From: Chloroflexia bacterium
GTDB lineage: Bacteria > Chloroflexota > Chloroflexia > Thermomicrobiales > JALYUS01
Direction of reading: 5' to 3'
DNA: 9,267 nucleotides
NCBI GenBank assembly: GCA_025928215.1
Contig: JAICJW010000170.1
Coordinates: forward strand, 1-9,267
This document shows positions 1-7,610 of the stretch, piece after piece (positions within the stretch are counted from its first letter, which is position 1; every line of letters starts with the position of its first letter). A model generated the notes under the pieces. That model worked only from the letters and a program-made list of their open reading frames with translations, was not told the origin of the DNA and did no database searches. The position numbers were made by a program, and so were the translations under genes.

Positions 1-2936
1 AGGCCGTGTTCGACGGCGAAGCGGGTGGCGGCGGTGCGCGAGGAGACACCGAGTTTGTTGTAGACGCTGCGCAGATGCTGGCCGACGGTGCGAGGGGAGA
101 GGAAGAGGCGCTCCGCCACCTCGGCGTCAGTCAGTCCTTGGGCTACCAAGCGCAAGACCTCGACCTCCCGCGCTGAGAGCCCGGCAGAGTAGGTGGGCCC
201 GGCGGGTGTCGCATCCAGGCGCACCTCTAGGGCGGCGATGCGGGCGAGGGCGAGTCGCGCGTCGAGCGGCTCACAGATGGCCCGTGCCTCGTCGAGCAGC
301 GCTGACGCGTCATCGGGCGCACCGGCGGCGGTGCGCAACTCGGCCAGGGTAATGAGCGTCAGCGCCCGCTCGTAGGGTGCCTCGCACGCCTCGGCGAGGG
401 CGAGCGATGCCGCCAGATGGCGCTCCGCCTCGTCATATCGTCTGGCATCGGTCTCCAGTTCGCCGAGAAGGCGGTGGGCAGCCAACAGGGCAAGTGGCTG
501 GCGCGGCTCGGTGGCATGTGTCAATGCCCGCTCGGCGTACAGGTGCGCCTGGTCCGGATCGCCCGCCTGCCGGTAATACCGTGCCCAGAGTGCCTCTCCT
601 TCCGCCCGCCCGAGAACCGCGCCGCTCCCTGCCAGCCAGCGGTCCTGTGCCTCCAGCCAGGCGTACGCCTCCGTCAGATCGCCCGCGTCGCAGGCGAGCA
701 CGGCAGCGAGCTGCAACTGTGGCATGCGGTTGAAGAATCGTATCGCACCGTGCGGCGTGCCTGGGCCGTTCGGCAGCAGGCGCCGGATCGTTGCCCATGC
801 CCCCGCCGCGTCTCCCTGCTCGCGCGCGAGGAGTGCCGCTTCGACGGCCGTATAGAGAAACAGATACGACCGTTCCCGCTCGCGCGGCAAGGTGGCCTTC
901 AGTTCGTCCCACCGCCCGTCGAGGCGCAGGAACGGCTCCGACGCGAGGTATGCGGCCTCCGCGTCCGTGATCCCGCCCAACCGCCGCCAGATGCCGAGCG
1001 CCTCCGCGGCCAGCGTGTGGCGCTCGGTCACGCGGTCCGTCGCGTACGGGACCAGCAGGTATCGGCCGGCGGCCTGTGTGGTCATCATCCCCAAATGGGC
1101 ATAGATCCCCCGTTCGCGATAGAACGCGTCCGCGCGGACGTACATCTGCCGCGCCGCCGCGAGCTTGCCCAGCATCAGATACGTTCCGAAGAGGCCAAAC
1201 AACGCATCGCCGTACGCCGATCCCCACCGTGCGTCGTCCCCTTCAGCCGTGGGGTGATCCGCGAGGAACCGCTCACCGACTTCCTCCGCCTCCGCGAACC
1301 GCCCGGACGCCGCGAGGTGCGGCGCCAGCGTGCCGCGCACGAAGGCGAAGTCCCCGACGTCCGAGTGCTCATTCAAGCGGGGACGTTCATCGGGGGCCAG
1401 TGCCTCGATCGCTTCCACCCCGGCGGTCAGCTCGGGCAGGCCGCGGGCATAGTCCCCGAGGAATCCCCGGCAAACGCCGCGCGTGAACAGGACACCCGCC
1501 GCCAGCGCGTCGTCCCCCACGGATGCCGCCAGCCGTGCCGCTTCGTCGAGGTAGGCGATGCACGCGTCTGTCTCCGTGTTGCGCCGCAGCCGCGCGATCC
1601 GGTAGAGCAACCACCCCCGCTGCCCCGCGTCCTCGACGCTCGCTTCCAGCAGCGCGAGCGCCGCCTCAAACCGTTCTGCCGCCGTCGGCCACGCATACGC
1701 CGCCTGCGCCCGGTCGCCCGCCGCGACCAGCCACGCCACCGCGCGCGCGTCGCCAACTCGCTGGAAGTGATACGCCACCGCGTCCGGGTCGGGGTTGCGT
1801 GTTCCTGCGAGCACCTCGGCGACCCGGCGGTGGAGCTGGCGCCGCCGCAGGGGTGCGATCCCTTCATACACCGCCTCGCGGATCAGCGCGTGCGCGAACC
1901 GCACTCCGTCCCCACCCGCCGACTCGACGAGCAGCCGCGCCTCCACCCCCTGCTCGACGACCGCGAGCACCGCGTCCTCGTCCACCTCCGCCACCGCCGC
2001 CCAGAGCGCGAGCGACACCTCCTGCCCGATCACCGCCGCGACGGCGAGCAACCGCTGCGCCTCCTCACCCAGCCGTCCCACCCGTCCGTCGATCACCTGC
2101 CGCAGGAGGGCCGGGACGGCGATCCCCGCCAGATCACTTACCTGCCAGCGGCCATCCGCGTACTGCAGCGCTCCCTCCTCCGCCAGCGCGCGCAGCACCT
2201 CACCGACGAAGAGCGCGTTGCCCTCGGTCCGCGCGTGCAGGTAGGCGGCCAGCCGCGCGGCCTCGGCATCCGGCAATGGGTAGCGCACGGTGATGAGGGC
2301 GCGGATCGCCGCACGGTCGAGGGCGCGCAGATCGAGCCGCTCCGCGCCAGACTCGCGTACGAGCATGGGGAGTAGCTGGTAGAGGGGATGGTGACGGGTC
2401 AGCTCGTCGCTGCGGTACGTCACGACGAGCAAGATGGGCACGTCGGCGAGGGAGCGGGCGAGGAAGCGCAGGAGATCGAGCGAGGCGGTGTCCGCCCAGT
2501 GGAGGTCATCGAGCAGGAGGAGCAGGGGGCGTTCGACGGCGAGCGCGGTGAAGAAGTCGAGCACTTGCTGGAGGAGGGCGGCCTGGCTCGTCACCGCGCC
2601 GAGGGTGCCCCGCTGGGAAAAGGCCGCGGGGAGCGGGGGACCATCGGCGGGGCGGTAGCGGCTGAAGAGCTCGACCCAAGGGCCGTAGGGCGGTGTCTCG
2701 GTCAGATCGAAGCAGCGCCCCACGAGCACGAACGCACCCTGCGCGGTCGCTTCACGACAGAAAGTCTCCGTCAGCGCCGTCTTGCCGATGCCCGCCTCAC
2801 CGCCGATCAAGACGACCCGCCCCTGCCCATCCAGCGCGTCCGCCAAGCGCTCGCGCAGGAGGGCCTGCTCGCGCGCTCGTCCGACGAGCGTCGATTGCGG
2901 CGCCGCTGGCGGTTTGGCAGCCACCAAATCCCTCAT
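1..2936 (-). CDS. LuxR-family transcriptional regulator with N-terminal AAA/STAND ATPase (LAL/MalT-like), 3' end cut by window edge
   Basis: The frame is open without interruption from an ATG at 2934-2936 to the left edge, at least 978 codons, so only the last codons and the stop are missing. Residues 17-35 hold the STLVGRARE entry motif of this ATPase class. Walker A is GGEAGIGKT at about 45-53 and Walker B is LLLLLDDLHWAD at about 138-149. Residues about 350-915 are Ala/Leu-rich helical repeat material, TPR-like. The C-terminus (about 919-978, positions 3-182) is a canonical LuxR helix-turn-helix: LSAREVEVLRLVAQGL, then the recognition helix SPRTVGQHLRSVYNKLGV. LAL regulators are signal-dependent ATP-binding activators; the inducer is not predictable here. 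There is no receiver domain, so it is not a phosphorylation-controlled response regulator. The start follows a weak GGG-rich leader, and two upstream ATGs are out of frame. It is transcribed away from the FIST-kinase operon. Confidence 0.95.
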   Translation of the reverse strand, partial: MRDLVAAKPPAAPQSTLVGRAREQALLRERLADALDGQGRVVLIGGEAGIGKTALTETFCREATAQGAFVLVGRCFDLTETPPYGPWVELFSRYRPADGPPLPAAFSQRGTLGAVTSQAALLQQVLDFFTALAVERPLLLLLDDLHWADTASLDLLRFLARSLADVPILLVVTYRSDELTRHHPLYQLLPMLVRESGAERLDLRALDRAAIRALITVRYPLPDAEAARLAAYLHARTEGNALFVGEVLRALAEEGALQYADGRWQVSDLAGIAVPALLRQVIDGRVGRLGEEAQRLLAVAAVIGQEVSLALWAAVAEVDEDAVLAVVEQGVEARLLVESAGGDGVRFAHALIREAVYEGIAPLRRRQLHRRVAEVLAGTRNPDPDAVAYHFQRVGDARAVAWLVAAGDRAQAAYAWPTAAERFEAALALLEASVEDAGQRGWLLYRIARLRRNTETDACIAYLDEAARLAASVGDDALAAGVLFTRGVCRGFLGDYARGLPELTAGVEAIEALAPDERPRLNEHSDVGDFAFVRGTLAPHLAASGRFAEAEEVGERFLADHPTAEGDDARWGSAYGDALFGLFGTYLMLGKLAAARQMYVRADAFYRERGIYAHLGMMTTQAAGRYLLVPYATDRVTERHTLAAEALGIWRRLGGITDAEAAYLASEPFLRLDGRWDELKATLPRERERSYLFLYTAVEAALLAREQGDAAGAWATIRRLLPNGPGTPHGAIRFFNRMPQLQLAAVLACDAGDLTEAYAWLEAQDRWLAGSGAVLGRAEGEALWARYYRQAGDPDQAHLYAERALTHATEPRQPLALLAAHRLLGELETDARRYDEAERHLAASLALAEACEAPYERALTLITLAELRTAAGAPDDASALLDEARAICEPLDARLALARIAALEVRLDATPAGPTYSAGLSAREVEVLRLVAQGLTDAEVAERLFLSPRTVGQHLRSVYNKLGVSSRTAATRFAVEHG

Positions 2937-2966
2937 CCCTACAACATCCCCGCATAAGGTGTTTGG

Positions 2967-2972
2967 ATTATA
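2967..2972 (-). promoter_or_regulatory. -10 box for the LuxR-family regulator
   Basis: Reading the minus strand, a perfect TATAAT lies 30 bases upstream of the ATG at 2936, giving a leader of about 20-25 nt. No convincing -35 hexamer sits 16-18 bases further upstream (CCGATT is the best placed), so activation by another factor or a chance match are both possible. The surrounding 2973-3110 interval is lower in G+C than the neighbouring genes, as expected for a promoter region. Confidence 0.45.
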
Positions 2973-3110
2973 CAGCAGCGGCGAGAGAGAATCGGACCAC
3001 AAAGTTCAGAGTAATCTCAACGACGGTCTATGCCTCGTGCATTGTTGTCTCAAGTTTGCTATGCTGAGATCACCCGACAGAATAGCCCTTCTGCGTAGTA
3101 GCATAACAGT

Positions 3111-3372
3111 ATGACGACCAAAAACACGCCGATTACGGTCCCACAACTCGCGAATTTCACTTCACGAAAGGGGACGGGGCTCGCCGACATTCTCGGTGAG
3201 GCCGTTCCCGACTCACTCACGGCGTGGATGACGCGCTATCTGATCTTTGCCATCGTCGGTGTCCGCTCCCCGCCGTCGCCGAAAGGACGGATTGCCCGCG
3301 TCCAGGGCAAGGGGAACACCGAACGCACCGTTTTCTTGTCCAATGATGCGCGCCTGGCGCTTGCCGACTGGT
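3111..3372 (+). pseudogene. Tyrosine recombinase (phage-type integrase) remnant with internal deletion
   Basis: An ATG at 3111 opens a frame that runs to 3671, but only its first ~87 residues look like real protein. Residues 1-50 (ending SLTAWMTRYLIFAIVGVRS) resemble the N-terminal, core-binding start of an integrase. Residues about 59-76 (RIARVQGKGNTERTVFLS), followed by NDARLALADW, match the catalytic-domain beta-hairpin whose GKG lysine contacts DNA. In a working enzyme these two parts are separated by well over 100 residues. Here they nearly touch, so most of the core-binding domain and the first catalytic Arg are deleted. After ADW the frame turns into low-complexity Pro/Arg/Ser sequence, without the HxxR motif and the nucleophilic Tyr. 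It is therefore non-functional debris of a mobile element. The family call rests on motif recognition only. Confidence 0.55.
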
Positions 3373-3667
3373 CGTTTCCGCTACCGTGGTCTCTGTCTTG
3401 TGACGGGAGGGACGCGATCGAGCGGCGGTTCGTATCCCTCCTCGGATACCTCCCCACATCTCCTCCGTCGGTCTTCTCTCCCCGGCCTCCCGTTGCTCGC
3501 CGCTCGACCCGCTCATGCACCGGCCTGAGGAAATCCCGCGGCCGCATCGTGTCGCACGATTCTTGCGATGCTCCTGTTCCGTATCTAGGGGTTTGCGCTA
3601 TTCTGGTGTTTCGTTGTGCCATGGGTGACGTCCGACGCCGGGCTGCGGACGGAGAGGGCGGGGTTAG
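3373..3667 (+). promoter_or_regulatory. Intergenic leader of the FIST-kinase operon
   Basis: No credible gene lies here. The interval should carry the operon promoter. A possible -10 is TATTCT at 3599-3604, with no good -35. About 40 bases before it is the inverted repeat ATCGTG-TCG-CACGAT (3546-3560), a possible operator. A second inverted repeat, GTATCC/GGATAC, spans 3432-3449. Six-base arms with short loops are expected by chance many times in 9 kb, so both are only candidates. The ribosome-binding site for the FIST gene is GGAGAGGG at 3651-3658, about 9 bases from its GTG start. Confidence 0.35.
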
Positions 3668-4831
3668 GTGACAGAGTCGGCCATCGCGTACACGGATCAA
3701 TCGGACAGCGCCGTCGCGGGCGCGGCCCTCGGCGCGGAGATCGCGCGGGCGCTCCCCGGCGCGCCGCCTGATGCCCTCATCCTCTTCGCCTCCTCCCGCC
3801 ACGACTACCCGGCGCTCCTCGCATCGCTCACGGCGGCGTGCCGCCCCGCCTGTCTCGTCGGCTCCTCGTCGGCGGGCGAATTCACCAAGGGGATGCGGGG
3901 CGAGGGGATGGCGTGCGCCGTCGCCCTGCGCTCCCCGGAGATGCACTTCTCGGCCGGGATGGCGCGCGACCTCGGCACCGACCGGGCGGTTGCCGCCCGG
4001 CAACTCACCGCCTCCTTCCGCGGGATCGCTGCGCACGACTACCTCCACCGCTCCGCCCTTGTGCTGACCGACGCCCTCGCGGGCCTCGCGGACGAGCTGG
4101 TGGAGCAGCTGACGGTGATCACGGGTGGGATGTATCAGCTCTTCGGCGGCGGTGCAGGAGATGACGCGCGCTTCGAGCGCACCCACGTCTTCTGCGGCAC
4201 CGAGGTCGCCTCGAACGCTGCCGTGGCGCTCGAGATCCTCTCCAACACGCCGATCGGCATCGGCGTGGCGCACGGCTGGGAACCGGCGGGTGGCCCGATG
4301 CGTGTGACAGAGGCGGACGGGACGCGACTGGTGAGCCTGAACGCCATCCCCGCGGTGGAGGTCCTCCAAGAGCATGCGGAGGCGACGGGCCAGCGGTTCG
4401 ATCCGGCCGACCCGCTGCCCTTCTTCCTGCACAATATCCTCGGCATCGAGACCGATGGCGGCTACAAGCTCCGCGTGCCGCTGGGTGTCGCGCCGGGCGG
4501 GGCGATCGTCTGCGCGGCGGAGATCCCCGTCGGCGCGACGGTCCGCATCATGCGCACCTCGGTGGCCTCCGCATCCGACGCGGCGGCGCGCGCGACCGCC
4601 GCCGCCGTCGCGCAACTGCACGGACTGCGGCCGCAGGTGGCGCTCTTCTTCGACTGCGTGGCGACCCGCCTGCGCATGGGCGGCGACTTCGGCGTCGAGC
4701 TGGGCGCGCTGCAGGAGGCGCTCGGCGCTGCGGACTACGCGGGCTGCAACACCTACGGACAGATCGCCCGCGCCGAGGGGCAGTTCAGCGGCTTCCACAA
4801 CTGCACCGCGGTCGTCTGCGCGATCCCGTGA
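3668..4831 (+). CDS. FIST domain sensor protein (FIST_N plus FIST_C)
   Basis: A 387-residue cytoplasmic protein with no signal peptide or membrane segment, the length typical of stand-alone FIST proteins. FIST_N covers about residues 30-230: GSSSAGEF at 65-72, FGGGAGDD at 159-166 and GVAHGW at 199-204. FIST_C covers about 230-385 and ends with the characteristic GCNTYGQIARAEG (359-371) and a GFHNCT segment. FIST domains are known as small-ligand sensory modules. One branch, NosP, binds haem and nitric oxide and acts on a partner histidine kinase encoded next to it. This gene overlaps the following kinase gene (TGA at 4829-4831 shares its A with the kinase ATG), which fits such a partnership. 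Haem binding cannot be read from the sequence; His45, His93 and His202 are among several possible ligands. The GTG start is supported by a strong Shine-Dalgarno at 3651-3658. Confidence 0.92.
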   Translation: MTESAIAYTDQSDSAVAGAALGAEIARALPGAPPDALILFASSRHDYPALLASLTAACRPACLVGSSSAGEFTKGMRGEGMACAVALRSPEMHFSAGMARDLGTDRAVAARQLTASFRGIAAHDYLHRSALVLTDALAGLADELVEQLTVITGGMYQLFGGGAGDDARFERTHVFCGTEVASNAAVALEILSNTPIGIGVAHGWEPAGGPMRVTEADGTRLVSLNAIPAVEVLQEHAEATGQRFDPADPLPFFLHNILGIETDGGYKLRVPLGVAPGGAIVCAAEIPVGATVRIMRTSVASASDAAARATAAAVAQLHGLRPQVALFFDCVATRLRMGGDFGVELGALQEALGAADYAGCNTYGQIARAEGQFSGFHNCTAVVCAIP

Positions 4832-6687
4832 TGGCCCCCTCCATCCTGCTCGATCCCGCGATCCTCGCGTTCGTCGACCGCCTGGTCGCCGACGCGGATC
4901 GGTCGGCCGCGGCACAGGCGTTGGCGCGCCATCTCGGCGGCGAGGACCTGATCGTCTTCGTGCCGGACCCCCACCTCGATCTGCCGCTCCCAGCGCTGGG
5001 CTTCCCACAAACCCTCCCCGGGGGACGCCTCTGGCACCGCTTCCTGCGCGACTGCCGGATTGCCGGCTATCGCGCCGGGGAACTGCCATCGCCGCGCGGC
5101 GGCGAACCCGTCTCCGCCTGCGGCGTGGCCGGTGCCGACGGCTCCGTCCTGATCCTGCTCGGCGTGCGGGATCAGGAACCGGACCTTGCGCCGGTCCGCG
5201 CCCTCCTGCCGCTGCTGGCCGCGGTGTTTGCCAGGGAGCGCGCGGCGCTCGCGCTGGCGAGCCGGGTCACGCTGGCGAGCCAGATGGCCGCACAGGCGCA
5301 CACGCTGACCGAGGCGTTGGACGGCGCCCGCCGCGACCTGCAGCACGCGCTGGCCGGGGCGGAGGCGGCGCGGGAGCGGGAGGCGTTCCTCGGGAACGTG
5401 GGGGCAACCCTCGACGCATCGCTCGATTACGCGGAGACGCTGCAGGGGGTGGCCCGCCTGGTCGTGCCGACGTTCGCGGACTACTGCATCGTCGAACTGC
5501 TCGAAGCGGACAGGTCGCTCCGACCGGTGGCGGTCGCACATCGGGACTCGGCGCAGGACGACCTGCTCTGGGAGTACCGACGCCGTTATCCGGTGACGCA
5601 GGTGCAGCGGGAAGCGACCGTCGGGCTTGTGGAGCGCGGGGAGGGGCAGCTCTTCGCCGCCATCACGGAGGAGATGCTGCGCGGGATGGCGGCGGACGCG
5701 GCGCACCTGGCGGTGATGCAGGCGCTGGCGCCGAGCTCGTGCGTCGTCGCCCCGCTGGTGACGCGTGGGCGCGTGTTCGGCATCCTCTCCTGCGTGCGGA
5801 CGGACGGGCGGCCGGCGTACGCGGCGGCGGACTTGCAGTTCGCGGAGAAGCTGGCGCACCGGGCGGCGCTGGCGATCGAGAACGCGCGGCTGTACTCGGA
5901 AGCACAGGAGGCCATCGCGGTGCGCGACCAGTTCCTGTCGGTCGCGGCGCACGAGCTGCGCACGCCGGTGACGAGCATCAAGGGCTACGCGCAGTTCCTG
6001 CAGCGGCGGCACGCGGCGCGGACGCTTGGTGACGAACAACTCGCGCGCTACCTCGGGGTCGTCTCCGACGCGAGCGACCGCCTCGACCGTCTGACGCGCG
6101 ACCTGCTGGACAGCGCGCGCATCCGCACGGGGCGGCTCGCGTTCAACGTCGCGCCGGTTGATCTCGCCGCGCGGCTCGGGGAGGTGCTGGCGCGGTATCG
6201 CGAGCAGGCGGGCGGGCATCACACATTCGTCATCGAGCGCTGGGATGCGCCGTGCGCGGTGTCGGTGGACGCGGAGCGGATCGAGCAGGTGTTGACGAAC
6301 CTCCTGGAGAACGCGGTCAAGTACTCCGCGGCGGGGACGGCGATCACGCTCTCGCTCGCCTGCGACGCCGAGGGGGTGTGCCTCAGCGTGCGCGACGAGG
6401 GCATCGGCCTGCCCACAGGGGCGGAGGAGGCGATCTTCGAGCCGTTCACCCGCGCGGCGAACGCGGAGGAGCGGCGGGTGCCGGGGTTCGGGCTGGGGCT
6501 GTCGATCTGCCGCCGGATCGCGGAGGGGCACGGCGGGCGGCTGTGGGCGGAGAGCGCGGGGATCGACCGGGGCGCGCGGTTCATGCTCTGGCTGCCGCGG
6601 GTCGCGCGGGATGGCGCGTCCCCCAACGAACGAGAGCAAGATGATGCAGCGGACATCTCGCCGGTGCATCCACTCACGCGCGAGTGA
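4831..6687 (+). CDS. Soluble GAF-domain sensor histidine kinase
   Basis: A 618-residue protein starting at the ATG that overlaps the FIST stop codon; a GTG one codon earlier (4828) is the alternative. No transmembrane segment is visible, so it is cytoplasmic. Residues 1-145 form an N-terminal domain I do not recognise. An Ala/Glu/Arg-rich coiled coil spans about 148-185, and a GAF domain about 186-355, beginning FLGNVGATLDASLDYAETLQ and ending ALAIENARLYSEAQ. HisKA has the phosphoacceptor His374 in AAHELRTP. The HATPase_c domain has the N box with Asn494 (LLENAVKY), G1 DEGIG (522-526), F box FEPF (536-539) and G2 GFGLGLSI (552-559). All catalytic motifs are intact, so it should autophosphorylate and pass phosphate to a response regulator encoded elsewhere. 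The ligand most likely arrives through GAF or through the coupled FIST protein. The last ~20 residues are a non-conserved tail. Confidence 0.95.
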   Translation: MAPSILLDPAILAFVDRLVADADRSAAAQALARHLGGEDLIVFVPDPHLDLPLPALGFPQTLPGGRLWHRFLRDCRIAGYRAGELPSPRGGEPVSACGVAGADGSVLILLGVRDQEPDLAPVRALLPLLAAVFARERAALALASRVTLASQMAAQAHTLTEALDGARRDLQHALAGAEAAREREAFLGNVGATLDASLDYAETLQGVARLVVPTFADYCIVELLEADRSLRPVAVAHRDSAQDDLLWEYRRRYPVTQVQREATVGLVERGEGQLFAAITEEMLRGMAADAAHLAVMQALAPSSCVVAPLVTRGRVFGILSCVRTDGRPAYAAADLQFAEKLAHRAALAIENARLYSEAQEAIAVRDQFLSVAAHELRTPVTSIKGYAQFLQRRHAARTLGDEQLARYLGVVSDASDRLDRLTRDLLDSARIRTGRLAFNVAPVDLAARLGEVLARYREQAGGHHTFVIERWDAPCAVSVDAERIEQVLTNLLENAVKYSAAGTAITLSLACDAEGVCLSVRDEGIGLPTGAEEAIFEPFTRAANAEERRVPGFGLGLSICRRIAEGHGGRLWAESAGIDRGARFMLWLPRVARDGASPNEREQDDAADISPVHPLTRE

Positions 6688-6690
6688 GGC

Positions 6691-6788
6691 GGTGCAAAAA
6701 CGACCGTTTCGTGAGAGTAGAACAGGGGAAGACTAAAAAATTGCGAGATGGTCGTGAGATAGTAGTGGATACGGCCCTATTTGAGACG
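6691..6788. repeat. Short intergenic repeat element, copy 1
   Basis: This copy begins 4 bases after the kinase stop codon. Its left end GCAAAAACGACCGTTT (6694-6709) is an exact 16-base match to 8541-8556 in copy 3, and is followed by CGTGAGA. Its right end CCCTATTTGAGACG (6775-6788) matches the inverted left end of copy 2 at 12 of 14 positions. Internally, ATAGTAGTGG at 6759-6768 matches ATAATAGTGG of copy 2 at 9 of 10 positions, at nearly the same distance from the right end. There is no coding capacity. It could be a MITE-like element or a palindromic intergenic repeat. Confidence 0.5.
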
Positions 6789-6842
6789 CACTCGGCACCG
6801 CCCTCTTGAACGATCTGCTATCCTTTTCTTGGCCTCCTTGCA

Positions 6843-6854
6843 CGGCTGCAGCCG
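6843..6854. promoter_or_regulatory. Perfect 12-bp palindrome in the leader of the CPCC gene
   Basis: CGGCTGCAGCCG is a perfect palindrome, extended outward by TTGC on the left and CAA on the right. It lies 48 bases before the start codon, so it could be an operator or a leader hairpin. A 12-bp perfect palindrome is expected about twice by chance in a window of this size, so position is the only support. No convincing promoter hexamers were found around it. Confidence 0.2.
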
Positions 6855-6902
6855 CAATGATGGTGCCCGTCCCACCGCCGCCAGGCAGCCGGGAAGGTGG
6901 AC

Positions 6903-7499
6903 ATGACCGATGGTAAACGACCGACCCGTGACTCCCTCCGTCAATCGTCCGTAAAGCCTACAGGATTTCGCTGCCCCTGCTGCGGTTATCCCACGCTCAG
7001 AGACCCGCATCGATTCACTACCTGCGGCCTATGCGCATGGGACAATGATGGACAGGATGATCCTTTTGCCGATGAGGTATGGGGCGGGCCGAATGGCTCC
7101 TTCGGCCTGTCGCTCAGCCGGGCACGCGATAACTTTCGCCATCATCTCTCGAAGTATGATGCCGATGACCCGATGAGTGAGCCCTATAGCCTGCGGGTGA
7201 CCGAAGCAAAAAGTGCGATGGCGGCGTTCGAGGAAATGAAGGGCGACCTCCCTATCGGGAGATATGAAGAGTTGTGTCGGCGGGTGTTGGCATGCAAGCA
7301 GATGCTCTTGGAGGAATTGGGTAAATCCGCCTATGACGACGAATGGCAGAAGGAGCGAACGAAGCAACGGCGAGCATACTGGGAGCGACGCTACGGCAGC
7401 GAACAGGTAAAGAGTAGCCAGGAGCAGATCGCCCAATTACGCAAGCAGATGGATGCGGCACGCGCTCATCTTGCAGGCAGGCAAGTGCCCAAGCAGTAG
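6903..7499 (+). CDS. Cysteine-rich CPCC domain protein
   Basis: A 198-residue protein. The ATG at 6903 is preferred to an upstream GTG at 6897 because the Shine-Dalgarno GGGAAGG (6891-6897) is correctly spaced only for the ATG. Residues 22-78 match the cysteine-rich CPCC family. FRCPCCGY gives Cys24, Cys26 and Cys27. TTCGLCAWDNDGQ gives Cys41 and Cys44. GGPNGSFGLSLSRARDNF completes the domain. The paired cysteines suggest a small zinc or other metal knuckle. The function of the family is unknown. The remaining ~120 residues are charged and helical, with a probable coiled coil near 140-190 (SEQVKSSQEQIAQLRKQ), longer than the bare domain usually seen. CPCC proteins often lie among accessory genes, consistent with the repeats on both sides. 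It appears monocistronic. Confidence 0.82.
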   Translation: MTDGKRPTRDSLRQSSVKPTGFRCPCCGYPTLRDPHRFTTCGLCAWDNDGQDDPFADEVWGGPNGSFGLSLSRARDNFRHHLSKYDADDPMSEPYSLRVTEAKSAMAAFEEMKGDLPIGRYEELCRRVLACKQMLLEELGKSAYDDEWQKERTKQRRAYWERRYGSEQVKSSQEQIAQLRKQMDAARAHLAGRQVPKQ

Positions 7500-7506
7500 G
7501 CGTGAA

Positions 7507-7600
7507 CCGTCTCAAAAACGGACATTTATGAGATTGTGACTGAGCTGTGACTATAGCACAAGGTACTTATAATAGTGGTCAGGAGGTTTATTGAGAGACG
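7507..7600. repeat. Short intergenic repeat element, copy 2
   Basis: This copy begins 8 bases after the CPCC stop codon. Its left end (7507-7532) reads CCGTCTCAAAAACGG, then ACATTTATGAG, and is itself an imperfect palindrome (CTCAAAAACG / CATTTATGAG, 8 of 10 pairs). Its right end (7582-7600) reads GGTTTATTGAGAGACG, the inverse of the left end with two extra bases. Reverse-complemented, the left end matches 19 of 24 positions of the right end of copy 3. The element fills nearly all of the gap before the TPR gene, and that gene's probable promoter lies inside it. Confidence 0.55.
7535..7573 (+). promoter_or_regulatory. Promoter of the TPR gene with an 11-bp-spaced direct repeat
   Basis: TATAAT at 7568-7573 is a perfect -10, giving a start near 7580 and a leader of about 30 nt. 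Upstream, TGTGACT occurs at 7535-7541 and again at 7546-7552, exactly 11 bases apart, about one helical turn. Such phasing is typical of tandem binding by OmpR/PhoB-class regulators, though this particular sequence is not one I recognise. The nearer repeat overlaps the -35 position (CTGTGA, 17 bases from the -10), which is a poor -35 and suggests activator dependence. Confidence 0.45.
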
Positions 7601-7610
7601 AAGGAGCAAT

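Noticed and set aside
417..2375. 652-codon open frame on the plus strand
   Set aside because: It lies opposite the LuxR-family regulator, is Arg/Pro-rich without motifs, and is the usual antisense shadow of a high-GC gene.
3236..6669. Two long minus-strand frames (3236-5089 and 4753-6669)
   Set aside because: Both are antisense to the FIST and kinase genes, have no motifs, and are explained by GC-rich codon usage on the other strand.
6691..6716. Repeat ends as ordinary intrinsic terminators of the upstream genes
   Set aside because: The position after stop codons fits, but the stems are AT-rich and imperfect and lack a trailing T-run. The shared sequence is better explained as a repeat family.
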